A program made the position numbers and the translations under genes. Below the pieces are notes generated by a model. The model was not told where the DNA came from. It worked only from the letters and a program-made list of their open reading frames with translations, and searched no databases. This document shows, piece after piece, positions 1 through 5,168 of a stretch of 6,318 nucleotides of DNA (positions within the stretch are counted from its first letter, which is position 1; the number at the start of each line of letters is the position of its first letter). Origin of the DNA: CADEEN01 sp035716845 (lineage in GTDB: Bacteria; Pseudomonadota; Gammaproteobacteria; Burkholderiales; Burkholderiaceae_C); the NCBI GenBank assembly GCA_035716845.1, contig DASTJE010000272.1, positions 1 through 6,318 of the forward strand, read 5' to 3'.

Positions 1-672
1 TTCGGCCTGCCCGAGCTGGCGCCGGGCCAGCGCGAGGCGCTGCGAAAGGCCAAGCGCATCGCCAACCCGGGCTGCCACAGCACCGCCTTCATCGCGCTGC
101 TGCGCCCGCTGGTGGACGCCGGCCTCGTGGCCCCCGACCTGCCGGTCGCGGCCACCTCGATCACCGGCTACTCGGGCGGCGGCAAGAAGATGATCGAGGA
201 GTACCAGGCCGCACACCGAAGCCCGCTGCTCGACGCGCCACGCCCCTACGGCCTGAAGCTCGCGCACAAGCACATGCCGGAGATGATGGCCTACGGCCGG
301 CTCACCACCAAGCCGGTGTTCATGCCGATCGTGGGGCCCTTCTACAAGGGCCTGGCGGTGAGCGTGCCGCTGCACTTCTCGCAGCTGGCGCCCGGCACCG
401 ACGCCGCGGCCATCGTGCGCGCCTACCAGAAGCACTACGAGGGCGAGCGCTTCATCCGTGTGATGCCCGCGGCCGACCCGTCGCTCGCGGAGCCGAACTT
501 CTTCGACGTGCAGGGCAGCAACGACACGAACAACATCGACCTCTTCGTGTTCGCCGACGCGCAGCAGTGCATCCTGATCGCGCGCGAGGACAACCTCGGC
601 AAGGGCGCGAGCGGCGCGGCGGTGCAGTGCATGAACCTGCACCTGGGCTGCGACGAAGGCACCGGGCTGTAA
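1..672 (+). CDS. argC: N-acetyl-gamma-glutamyl-phosphate reductase, type 2 (5' end missing)
   Basis: This cytoplasmic enzyme of arginine biosynthesis reduces N-acetylglutamyl-5-phosphate to the semialdehyde with NADPH. The frame is open from base 1, and 223 residues are visible. Seen: the catalytic cysteine motif NPGCH (Cys at visible residue 25, bases 73-75), GYSGGGKK near residues 56-63, HKHMPEM with the probable general-base His at about residue 91, and the C-terminal signature DNLGKGASGAAVQ. GYSGGGKK and the short overall layout fit the roughly 310-residue type-2 ArgC family rather than the roughly 340-residue type 1. On that basis about 90 residues, including the N-terminal NADP-binding GxxG loop, lie upstream of the window. 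The stop TAA is followed after 7 nt by the next start, so the two genes are probably co-transcribed. Family identity is very secure; the type-2 assignment is from remembered family motifs. Confidence 0.95.
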   Translation, partial: FGLPELAPGQREALRKAKRIANPGCHSTAFIALLRPLVDAGLVAPDLPVAATSITGYSGGGKKMIEEYQAAHRSPLLDAPRPYGLKLAHKHMPEMMAYGRLTTKPVFMPIVGPFYKGLAVSVPLHFSQLAPGTDAAAIVRAYQKHYEGERFIRVMPAADPSLAEPNFFDVQGSNDTNNIDLFVFADAQQCILIAREDNLGKGASGAAVQCMNLHLGCDEGTGL

Positions 673-679
673 GCGCACG

Positions 680-1798
680 ATGGACCGCATCGGCGCGCTG
701 GTCGTCGGCGCGGGCGTGGTGGGCCTGGCGGTGGCACGCGCATTGGCGCGCGCCGGGCACGAGGTGGTGGTGGTCGAGCGTGCCGAGGGCATCGGCACCG
801 GCACCAGCTCGCGCAACAGCGAGGTCGTCCACGCCGGCCTGTACTACCCCCCCGGTTCACTGAAGGCCAGGCTGTGCGTCGAGGGGCGCGAGGCGCTCTA
901 CGCCTACTGCGCCGCGCACGGCATCGCGCACCGGCGCTGCGGCAAGCTGGTGGTGGCGGTGGAAGACGACGAGGTGAGCGGCCTGCACAAGCTGCACGCC
1001 CAGGCGCAGGCCAACGGCGTGAGCGACGCGGTGCTGATCGACGCCGCCGCGGCGCGCGCGATGGAGCCGGCGGTGCGCTGCGTGGCCGCGCTGCACTCGC
1101 CCTCCACCGGCATCGTCGACAGCCACGCGCTGATGCTGGCGCTGCAGGGCGAGGCGGAGGATGCCGGCGCCCTGTTCGCCTTCCACAGCCCGTTCGAGGG
1201 CGCCACGGTCACGGCCGAAGGCTTCGAGGTGCGCATCGGCGGCGCCGAACCGATGCGGCTGGCCGCGCGCGTGCTGGTCAACGCCGCCGGCCTGCACGCC
1301 AGCGCGGTGGCCGGCCGCATCGACGGGCTCGATGCCGCCCACGTGCCACGCGCGCATTGGTGCCGTGGCCACTACTTCGCGCTCGCCGGGCGCGCGCCGT
1401 TTTCGCGCCTCGTGTACCCGATGCACAACCGCGCCGGCCTGGGCACGCACTTCACGCTCGACCTCGGCGGCCAGGGCCGCTTCGGCCCCGACGTCGACTG
1501 GCTGCCCGACCCGGGGCCCGACGCGGTGGAGGACTACACCGTGGACGCCGCGCGCGCCGCCGCCTTCGCGCGCGACATCCGGCGCTACTGGCCCGCGCTG
1601 CCCGAGGGGGCGCTGCAGCCGGCCTACACCGGCATCCGGCCCAAGATCGTCGGCCCCGGCGAGCCGGCCGCGGACTTCCGCATCGACGGCCCGGCCCGGC
1701 ACGGCGTGCCGGGGCTGGTGAACCTGCTGGGCATCGAGTCGCCGGGGCTCACCGCGTCGCTGGCGCTGGCCGGGTACGCGGTCGCCTCACTCACCTGA
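680..1798 (+). CDS. FAD-dependent oxidoreductase of the DAO family, L-2-hydroxyglutarate oxidase-like
   Basis: This is a 372-residue soluble flavoprotein that probably oxidises a small 2-hydroxy or amino acid. Seen: the dinucleotide-binding motif G10-x-G12-x-x-G15 with an acidic residue (E33) ending the second strand, then SSRNSEVVHAGLYY (43-56) followed by PGSLKARLC. This stretch closely resembles the LhgO/L2HGDH family. The C-terminal FAD-contacting segment is LLGIESPGLTASLA (about 349-362). The family's usual GPNAxLAxxxEGY segment is replaced here by GPDVDWLPDPGP, so the substrate may not be L-2-hydroxyglutarate. The ATG at 680 lies 7 nt after the argC stop with no good Shine-Dalgarno, suggesting translational coupling. 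A run of seven C (847-853) encodes part of the conserved YYPPGS motif. The last 8 bp overlap the convergent gene. The DAO fold is very likely; the substrate is unknown. Confidence 0.88.
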   Translation: MDRIGALVVGAGVVGLAVARALARAGHEVVVVERAEGIGTGTSSRNSEVVHAGLYYPPGSLKARLCVEGREALYAYCAAHGIAHRRCGKLVVAVEDDEVSGLHKLHAQAQANGVSDAVLIDAAAARAMEPAVRCVAALHSPSTGIVDSHALMLALQGEAEDAGALFAFHSPFEGATVTAEGFEVRIGGAEPMRLAARVLVNAAGLHASAVAGRIDGLDAAHVPRAHWCRGHYFALAGRAPFSRLVYPMHNRAGLGTHFTLDLGGQGRFGPDVDWLPDPGPDAVEDYTVDAARAAAFARDIRRYWPALPEGALQPAYTGIRPKIVGPGEPAADFRIDGPARHGVPGLVNLLGIESPGLTASLALAGYAVASLT

Positions 1799-2279
1799 GC
1801 TTGTAGGTCCCGGACTGCCGGTTGCAGCTCTGGAAGGTGCCCGGCTTGGCCGGCGGGAACGGGCCCAGCGGCTGCACCGTGGTCGTCATCGACATGCCCT
1901 CGTACTTGCCGGTGCCGGCCACGACCACGCGCGTGACGCTGCCGTCGGCATTCGTCGTGAAGTAGGTCAGGCGCTTGTTGCCTGCGCCGTCCGTGGACTC
2001 GCAGGTGTTGGAGCCGGTGGTCTTGCCGTCGAACGTCGTGCCGGAGCCGACGCAGCGGAAGGTCTCCTTGTCGAAGGGGCCGCCGGGCGTGTTGCTGCGC
2101 ACGGTGCCGGTGAACTCGTAGCTGCTGGCGGTATGGCGCGGCGAGAACACGATCTCGCGGCTGTCGCCCGACCAGCAGGCGACGAAGTCGAAGGGGCCCT
2201 CCTTGGGCAGGTCGGCCGCGAGGGCGGACGTGGCGAGCAGCGTCGACGCCGCCGCGAGGGCGAGGGATGGCGTGTGCAT
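1791..2279 (-). CDS. small secreted four-cysteine protein, probably a beta-barrel
   Basis: This is a 162-residue protein of unknown function, likely exported to the periplasm. The chosen ATG (2279) has a strong GGAGG ribosome binding site 7 nt upstream and opens directly into a signal peptide. A longer in-frame start at 2357 would bury that signal behind 26 polar residues. The signal peptide is hydrophobic (about 5-20) with a clear Ala-x-Ala cleavage site at A19-L20-A21, although it lacks the usual N-terminal Lys or Arg. The mature part has four cysteines (35, 76, 93, 152), enough for two disulfides, and is rich in Thr, Gly and Ser with alternating beta-type patterning. A GTGKYEG motif (122-128) resembles the GTGKF/YxG loop of calycin-like or allene-oxide-cyclase-like barrels; this is a weak fold hint, not an assignment. 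Its 3' end overlaps the oxidoreductase gene by 8 bp, tail to tail. Confidence 0.82.
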   Translation of the reverse strand: MHTPSLALAAASTLLATSALAADLPKEGPFDFVACWSGDSREIVFSPRHTASSYEFTGTVRSNTPGGPFDKETFRCVGSGTTFDGKTTGSNTCESTDGAGNKRLTYFTTNADGSVTRVVVAGTGKYEGMSMTTTVQPLGPFPPAKPGTFQSCNRQSGTYKLR

Positions 2280-2285
2280 GCGGGA

Positions 2286-2291
2286 ACCTCC
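2286..2291 (-). promoter_or_regulatory. Shine-Dalgarno deciding the start of the secreted protein gene
   Basis: On the - strand GGAGGT lies just upstream of the ATG at 2279. It is the strongest ribosome binding site in the window and supports the short form that begins with the signal peptide over the longer in-frame start at 2357. Confidence 0.7.
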
Positions 2292-2357
2292 ACGGATGAG
2301 GCGCGCCGCGCCGGGCGCGCGGTTGTCGGACGGATCCCTGCCAGTACGGCCTCCCAC

Positions 2358-2373
2358 CCGCCTGAGCAGGCGG
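2358..2373 (-). repeat. perfect 7-bp inverted repeat in the leader of the secreted protein gene
   Basis: CCGCCTG and CAGGCGG are separated by only AG. As RNA the inner pairs would open to give a loop of at least four bases, leaving about six pairs. It lies almost at the predicted transcription start of the - strand gene, so it could be a 5'-end hairpin or a dyad operator. There is no adjoining T tract. Confidence 0.35.
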
Positions 2374-2378
2374 CCCCG

Positions 2379-2407
2379 ATTCTGGGCGCATGGCCCGGCG
2401 CCGACGA
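2379..2407 (-). promoter_or_regulatory. candidate promoter of the secreted protein gene
   Basis: On the - strand TCGTCG (2402-2407; 3 of 6 to the sigma-70 -35) is followed after 17 bp by CAGAAT (2379-2384; 4 of 6 to the -10). Predicted initiation near 2372 would give a leader of about 90 nt. The hexamer stands out because the surroundings are very GC-rich, but the match is modest. Confidence 0.33.
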
Positions 2408-2447
2408 GCCCCTAATTCGTGCGCCGGCGCATGGCAGTGGCACGCGG

Positions 2448-2464
2448 GGCCGCGCGCGGCGGCC
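2448..2464 (-). terminator. GC-rich hairpin downstream of the 117-residue gene
   Basis: GGCCGC and GCGGCC form a 6-bp stem around a 5-base loop, beginning 6 nt after the TGA of the - strand gene. No T tract follows, so intrinsic termination is doubtful. In such GC-rich sequence a stem of this length can arise by chance. Confidence 0.2.
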
Positions 2465-2470
2465 GGCGCC

Positions 2471-2824
2471 TCAGCGCTTGCGGCCCGTGGCCCCGGCGTT
2501 GGCCAGCAGGTCGGCGCCGCTCATGCCGCCGAACAGCTGCGCGGCCTTGAGCTTGATCTCCAGCAGCTCGCTGGGGTTGACCGAGAACACGCCGGTGGTG
2601 GGGTTGACGTCGACGCCGAATTCCACGTCCTTGCCGCCGTGCGTCAGCGTGCCGCTGGTGAACTCGTAATCGGCGCTGTCCCAGGGCTCGCCGCGCGCGG
2701 CGACGTCCCAATCCTCGTACTCGACGCGGCGGATCTCGCCGCTGGCGAGGTCCAGCACAGCACGCGCCGTGGCGATCTCGTCGGTCTGTTCGATCGTCAG
2801 CACGATCGGCACTTGCAGGTCCAC
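2471..2824 (-). CDS. conserved-looking hypothetical protein, 117 residues
   Basis: I do not recognise a named family. The start is inferred as GTG at 2824, because GAGGGG stands 7 nt upstream and the frame has no ATG near the N-terminus; much longer in-frame readings would run through the GNAT gene in another frame. The product begins VDLQVPIVLTIEQ, carries no signal peptide or membrane segment, and looks like a soluble acidic protein. The first 80 or so residues alternate as beta strands with many aromatic and acidic residues (RRVEYEDWD, DYEFTSGTL, KDVEFGVDV). They are followed by an amphipathic helix (SELLEIKLKAAQLFGGM) and a basic end (TGRKR). Balanced amino acid use, unlike the Arg-rich shadow frames here, argues that it is real. 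It follows the GNAT gene by 59 bp and probably has its own promoter. Confidence 0.72.
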   Translation of the reverse strand: MDLQVPIVLTIEQTDEIATARAVLDLASGEIRRVEYEDWDVAARGEPWDSADYEFTSGTLTHGGKDVEFGVDVNPTTGVFSVNPSELLEIKLKAAQLFGGMSGADLLANAGATGRKR

Positions 2825-2852
2825 GGCGGTGCCCCTCGGTTGGTGGGCCGCG

Positions 2853-2858
2853 ATTCTC
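2853..2858 (-). promoter_or_regulatory. candidate extended -10 for the 117-residue gene
   Basis: On the - strand TGC-GAGAAT reads as an extended -10 (4 of 6 plus the TG dinucleotide). Initiation near 2846 would give a leader of about 23 nt that includes the GAGGGG ribosome binding site. No convincing -35 was found. Confidence 0.3.
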
Positions 2859-2866
2859 GCACCGGA

Positions 2867-2882
2867 CGGCGCCCCGGCGCCG
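2867..2882 (-). terminator. GC-rich hairpin directly after the GNAT stop codon
   Basis: CGGCGCC and GGCGCCG are separated by two bases; in RNA this would fold as about six pairs with a four-base loop, starting 1 nt after the TGA of the GNAT gene. It could mark the end of the parA-GNAT transcript. There is no T tract, so function is uncertain. Confidence 0.25.
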
Positions 2883-2883
2883 C

Positions 2884-3690
2884 TCAGCCCGCGTCGCCCG
2901 GGCGCACGCGGTAATGGTAGGAGTAGCCGTCGACGAAGCCCAGGCGCCGGTACACGGCACGCGCCGGCGCGTTGTCGGCGTCCACCTGCAGGTAGGCGCC
3001 GGCGGCCCGCGCGGCGGCCGCCTGCGCCAGCGCACGCGCGCACAGGCGGCGCGCCAGGCCGCGCCCGCGCGCCGCCTCGGCGGTGAACACGTCGTACAGG
3101 CCCACCAGGTCGGCCTCGCGCGCCACCTGCGCGCAGGCCAGCACCGCGCCGTCGTCCTTGCGGCGCAGCGCGTAGGCCTCGAAGGGCACCGGCGACTGCT
3201 CCAACCGCTGCGCATGCGCCTCGCGCTGCGCCAGCGGCGAGCCGCGCAGCGCGCCCACCGCCTGCGCGAAGGCAGCCACGCCCACGCGCTCGAAGACCAG
3301 GCCGCGCGGCAGTGGCTCGGCCGCAGCCGCCTCGATGGCCGCAGCGCCGCGCGCCACCATCACGCGCGTGTCGCCCTCGGCGGGCCAGCCGAGCTGGTCC
3401 AGCGCGCGGCCGAGCCCGCGCGGCTGGGCGAAGGGCGTGACGCGCACCACCATCGGCAGCGCTGCGGCGTCGTACACCTCGGCAGCCAGGCGCAGCTTGT
3501 CGGCCAGCGGCAGCCGCCCGGGCGCCACCGGTTGCACGCAGCGCGCACGCCGCGCCTTGCCGGGGCAGAAGCGCACCAGCCAGCCGTCGATCCAGCGCTG
3601 CTGCGGCGGCGCGCTGGCGTTGAGCCCCGCGTCCTCCACGCGGGCGAGCCAGGCGGCATCGAGCCTGCGGTCGATGCGCGCCGGCCCCAT
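2884..3690 (-). CDS. GNAT-family N-acetyltransferase with an extra N-terminal domain
   Basis: This is a 268-residue, presumably cytoplasmic acyltransferase that would move an acetyl group from acetyl-CoA to an unknown amine. The C-terminal third is a typical GNAT core: a strand VGLYDVFT, then the pyrophosphate-binding loop ARGRGLARRL (R208-G209-R210-G211), and the late motif N240-x-x-A...VYRRLGF252. The first 160 or so residues (WIDGWLVRF, KARRARCV, LADKLRLAAEVY) resemble the degenerate first half of two-part GNAT proteins and may shape the substrate pocket. The ATG at 3690 is 2 nt after the parA stop. An in-frame GTG at 3696 would overlap that stop as GTGA and give 270 residues. Either arrangement implies translational coupling to parA. 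The substrate cannot be told from sequence. Confidence 0.87.
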   Translation of the reverse strand: MGPARIDRRLDAAWLARVEDAGLNASAPPQQRWIDGWLVRFCPGKARRARCVQPVAPGRLPLADKLRLAAEVYDAAALPMVVRVTPFAQPRGLGRALDQLGWPAEGDTRVMVARGAAAIEAAAAEPLPRGLVFERVGVAAFAQAVGALRGSPLAQREAHAQRLEQSPVPFEAYALRRKDDGAVLACAQVAREADLVGLYDVFTAEAARGRGLARRLCARALAQAAAARAAGAYLQVDADNAPARAVYRRLGFVDGYSYHYRVRPGDAG

Positions 3691-3692
3691 GC

Positions 3693-4463
3693 TCACGCCA
3701 TCTTCTGCACGCGCTCGACCATCTCGCGCGCGAAGGTGACGTAGGCCTGCGCGCCGCGCGACGAGGGGTCGAACACGACACCCGGCTGGCCGTAGCTCGG
3801 CGCCTCGGCGAGGCGCACGTTGCGCGGGATCACGGCGTCGAACACCTTGTCGCCGAAGTGCGCCTTGAGCTGTTCGCTGACCTGCTGCTGCAGCGTGATG
3901 CGCGGGTCGTACATCACGCGCAGCAGGCCGATGATCTGCAGCTTGGGGTTGAGGTTGGCGTGCACCTGCTTGATGGTGTTGACCAGGTCGGTCAGTCCTT
4001 CGAGCGCGAAGTACTCGCACTGCATCGGCACGATCACGCCGTGCGCGCTGCACAGGCCGTTGAGCGTGAGCAGGCTCAGCGAGGGCGGACAGTCGATGAG
4101 CACGAAGTCGTAGCCGTCCGCCACGGCGCCCAGCGCGGCATCGAGCCGCTGGTGCCGCCGCTCCAGTGCCACCAGTTCCACCTCGGCGCCGGCCAGCTCT
4201 CGGTTGGCGCCCAGCACGTCGAAGCCGGCCGCGCTGCGCGCGCGCGCCTCGGCCACCGAGGCCGATTCCAGCAGCACGTCGTACACGCTCAGCTCGAGCT
4301 TGCGCTTGTCGATGCCGCAGCCCATCGTCGCGTTGCCCTGCGGGTCGAGGTCGACCACCAGCACGCGCTGGCCCACCTGGGCCAGCCCGGCGGCCAGGTT
4401 CACGGTGGTGGTGGTCTTGCCGACCCCCCCCTTCTGGTTGGCGATGCAGAAGATGCGCGGCAT
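3693..4463 (-). CDS. parA: ParA/Soj-family partition ATPase
   Basis: This is a 256-residue Walker-type ATPase. Family members bind DNA nonspecifically as ATP dimers and move or position chromosome origins, usually together with ParB bound at parS. Seen: the deviant Walker A KGGVGKTT (11-18), Walker A' VLVVDLDPQGN (34-44), and Walker B FVLIDCPPS (120-128, Asp124). The length and the absence of an N-terminal helix-turn-helix fit chromosomal Soj rather than plasmid P1/F ParA, and there is no MinD-type C-terminal amphipathic helix. The start MPRIFCIANQKGG places the P-loop at the usual distance; a longer frame upstream (to 4769) antisenses the neighbouring gene. A run of eight G on the coding strand (4424-4431) lies in the P-loop codons. 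The gene is followed immediately by the GNAT gene, not parB, which is unusual for a chromosomal Soj. Confidence 0.95.
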   Translation of the reverse strand: MPRIFCIANQKGGVGKTTTTVNLAAGLAQVGQRVLVVDLDPQGNATMGCGIDKRKLELSVYDVLLESASVAEARARSAAGFDVLGANRELAGAEVELVALERRHQRLDAALGAVADGYDFVLIDCPPSLSLLTLNGLCSAHGVIVPMQCEYFALEGLTDLVNTIKQVHANLNPKLQIIGLLRVMYDPRITLQQQVSEQLKAHFGDKVFDAVIPRNVRLAEAPSYGQPGVVFDPSSRGAQAYVTFAREMVERVQKMA

Positions 4464-4465
4464 GG

Positions 4466-4488
4466 GCGCATTCTGACCCAGCGCATTC
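4466..4488. repeat. 8-bp direct repeat in the parA divergent promoter region
   Basis: GCGCATTC occurs at 4466-4473 and again at 4481-4488, a 15-bp period, within the 61 bp separating parA from the divergent 205-residue gene. The first copy overlaps the parA -10-like hexamer, where a repressor could act. Two copies of 8 bp are not strong evidence. Confidence 0.3.
4470..4475 (-). promoter_or_regulatory. candidate -10 of parA, positioned for a leaderless transcript
   Basis: On the - strand CAGAAT (4 of 6) ends 6 nt before the parA ATG, so initiation at the usual spacing would fall on or next to the A of the start codon. No Shine-Dalgarno is present. The -35 region is not convincing. Confidence 0.3.
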
Positions 4489-4508
4489 CGGGGTCGCACG
4501 CCCGGCGC

Positions 4509-4514
4509 TAGAGT
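4509..4514 (+). promoter_or_regulatory. candidate -10 of the 205-residue protein gene
   Basis: TAGAGT (4 of 6 to TATAAT) ends 10 nt before the ATG at 4525. With standard spacing transcription would begin only a few bases before the start codon. There is no Shine-Dalgarno between them, and the -35 (TTCCGG, 17 bp upstream) is poor. Confidence 0.33.
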
Positions 4515-4524
4515 CGTCCTCGCC

Positions 4525-5142
4525 ATGCCCTTCGACGCCCAGTCCGCGCGCGCGCTCAGCCGGCGCATGCACAGCCTGCACGACTGCCTGGCGGTGATGA
4601 AGCGCACGATCGTGCAGGCGGCGCAGGCGGGCGAGTACGAAGTCTCGGTCGGCCTGTCCGAACTGCTGCCGGTGGTGGCCGGCCAGTCCACCAACAACGC
4701 GGCCTTCCTCGCCGATTTCCTCTCGCGCCAGGGACGCGACGCATGGGCCGAGGCGGTGAAGCAGGCCACGCGCGCCGGCTATCAGGTGCGCCCCGCGTGG
4801 GGGCGCGTCGACACCGGGGCGGCGCTCGAGGGCTTGACGCTCTCGTGGCGCTCGGTGCTGCTCGACGCGGCGCCGCCCGGCACCGCGCCGCCGCTGCTGA
4901 TGCCGGCCCAGCACGCCTTCGAGATGAGCCAGGCCGAGCAGGGCCACGTGCGCTGGGTCGAGGCCCAGCGCGAGGCGATCCAGCGCGCCGCACAGGCGGG
5001 TCAGGACTCGGTGACGCTCGACGACGCCTTGCCGGCCGATGCGCCGGCCTGGGCCAAGCGGCGCGAGATCCTGCAGCGCGCAGGCTTCGACACCGAGCTG
5101 ATCGCCGGCGACAGCGGCGCGCGGCTCGTGGTGAGCTGGTAG
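4525..5142 (+). CDS. hypothetical protein with two copies of one module, 205 residues
   Basis: I do not recognise the family. The protein is soluble-looking, with no signal peptide or membrane helix. Two parts match each other. Residues 29-49 (IVQAAQAGEYEVSVGLSELLP) pair with 152-170 (IQRAAQAGQDSVTLDDALP), 72-88 (DAWAEAVKQATRAGYQV) with 174-190 (PAWAKRREILQRAGFDT), and 104-108 (LTLSW) with 201-205 (LVVSW). Each module therefore reads as helix, strand, LP turn, helix ending in AGY/F, strand, and a final SW, and the second copy ends exactly at the C-terminus. The first copy is longer by a 20-residue or so insert (about 52-71). The linker (111-143) is Ala/Pro-rich then polar. The gene diverges from parA and converges on the exporter gene. 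Its start ATG has a -10-like hexamer close upstream and no Shine-Dalgarno. Natural residue composition supports a real gene. Confidence 0.82.
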   Translation: MPFDAQSARALSRRMHSLHDCLAVMKRTIVQAAQAGEYEVSVGLSELLPVVAGQSTNNAAFLADFLSRQGRDAWAEAVKQATRAGYQVRPAWGRVDTGAALEGLTLSWRSVLLDAAPPGTAPPLLMPAQHAFEMSQAEQGHVRWVEAQREAIQRAAQAGQDSVTLDDALPADAPAWAKRREILQRAGFDTELIAGDSGARLVVSW

Positions 5143-5148
5143 GCGGGC

Positions 5149-5168
5149 GCGCGGCGCCTCAGCCGCGC
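5149..5168. terminator. hairpin between convergent genes, possible bidirectional terminator
   Basis: GCGCGGC (5149-5155) and GCCGCGC (5162-5168) are a perfect 7-bp inverted repeat around a 6-base loop, GCCTCA, that includes the stop codon of the - strand exporter. The location between convergent 3' ends suits a terminator. The lack of a T tract on either strand weakens this. Confidence 0.33.

Larger units (their letters stand above)
2280..2470. other. 191-bp intergenic region with leader and candidate control elements
   Basis: No credible gene fits this gap between two - strand genes. It holds, in - strand order, a GC-rich hairpin after the 117-residue gene, a -35/-10-like pair, a short inverted repeat, and the Shine-Dalgarno of the secreted protein gene. 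Reading frames that cross it are Arg/Pro/Ala-rich shadows. Confidence 0.6.

Noticed and set aside
762..775. GTGGTGGTGGT tract in the flavoenzyme gene
   Set aside because: It encodes the normal valine-rich second strand of the FAD-binding fold, so it needs no separate explanation.
857..1702. 281-residue frame antisense to the flavoenzyme gene
   Set aside because: It is the Arg/Gly/Val/His-rich mirror image expected from GC-rich coding DNA; it has no motif, and the sense frame is well supported.
874..1806. 310-residue + strand frame overlapping the flavoenzyme gene
   Set aside because: Very Arg/Ala/Gly-rich composition and complete overlap with a recognised gene in another frame mark it as a shadow.
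2133..2669. 178-residue + strand frame across the 2280-2470 gap
   Set aside because: It is antisense to two supported genes, has shadow composition, and has no ribosome binding site.
2471..3781. 436-residue - strand open frame through the GNAT gene
   Set aside because: The upstream part is an Arg/Ala-rich out-of-frame reading of the GNAT gene. Only the 117 codons from the GTG at 2824 look like protein.
3693..4463. possible parS site near parA
   Set aside because: I scanned for the TGTTTCACGTGAAACA-type palindrome around parA and elsewhere. The few CACGTG cores (near 1340 and 4945) lie in coding sequence without the flanking A/T arms.
2884..4947. 687-residue - strand open frame spanning parA and the GNAT gene
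   Set aside because: Only its last 268 codons make sense, as the GNAT gene. The rest is an Arg/Ala/Gly-rich shadow of parA and antisense to the 205-residue gene.
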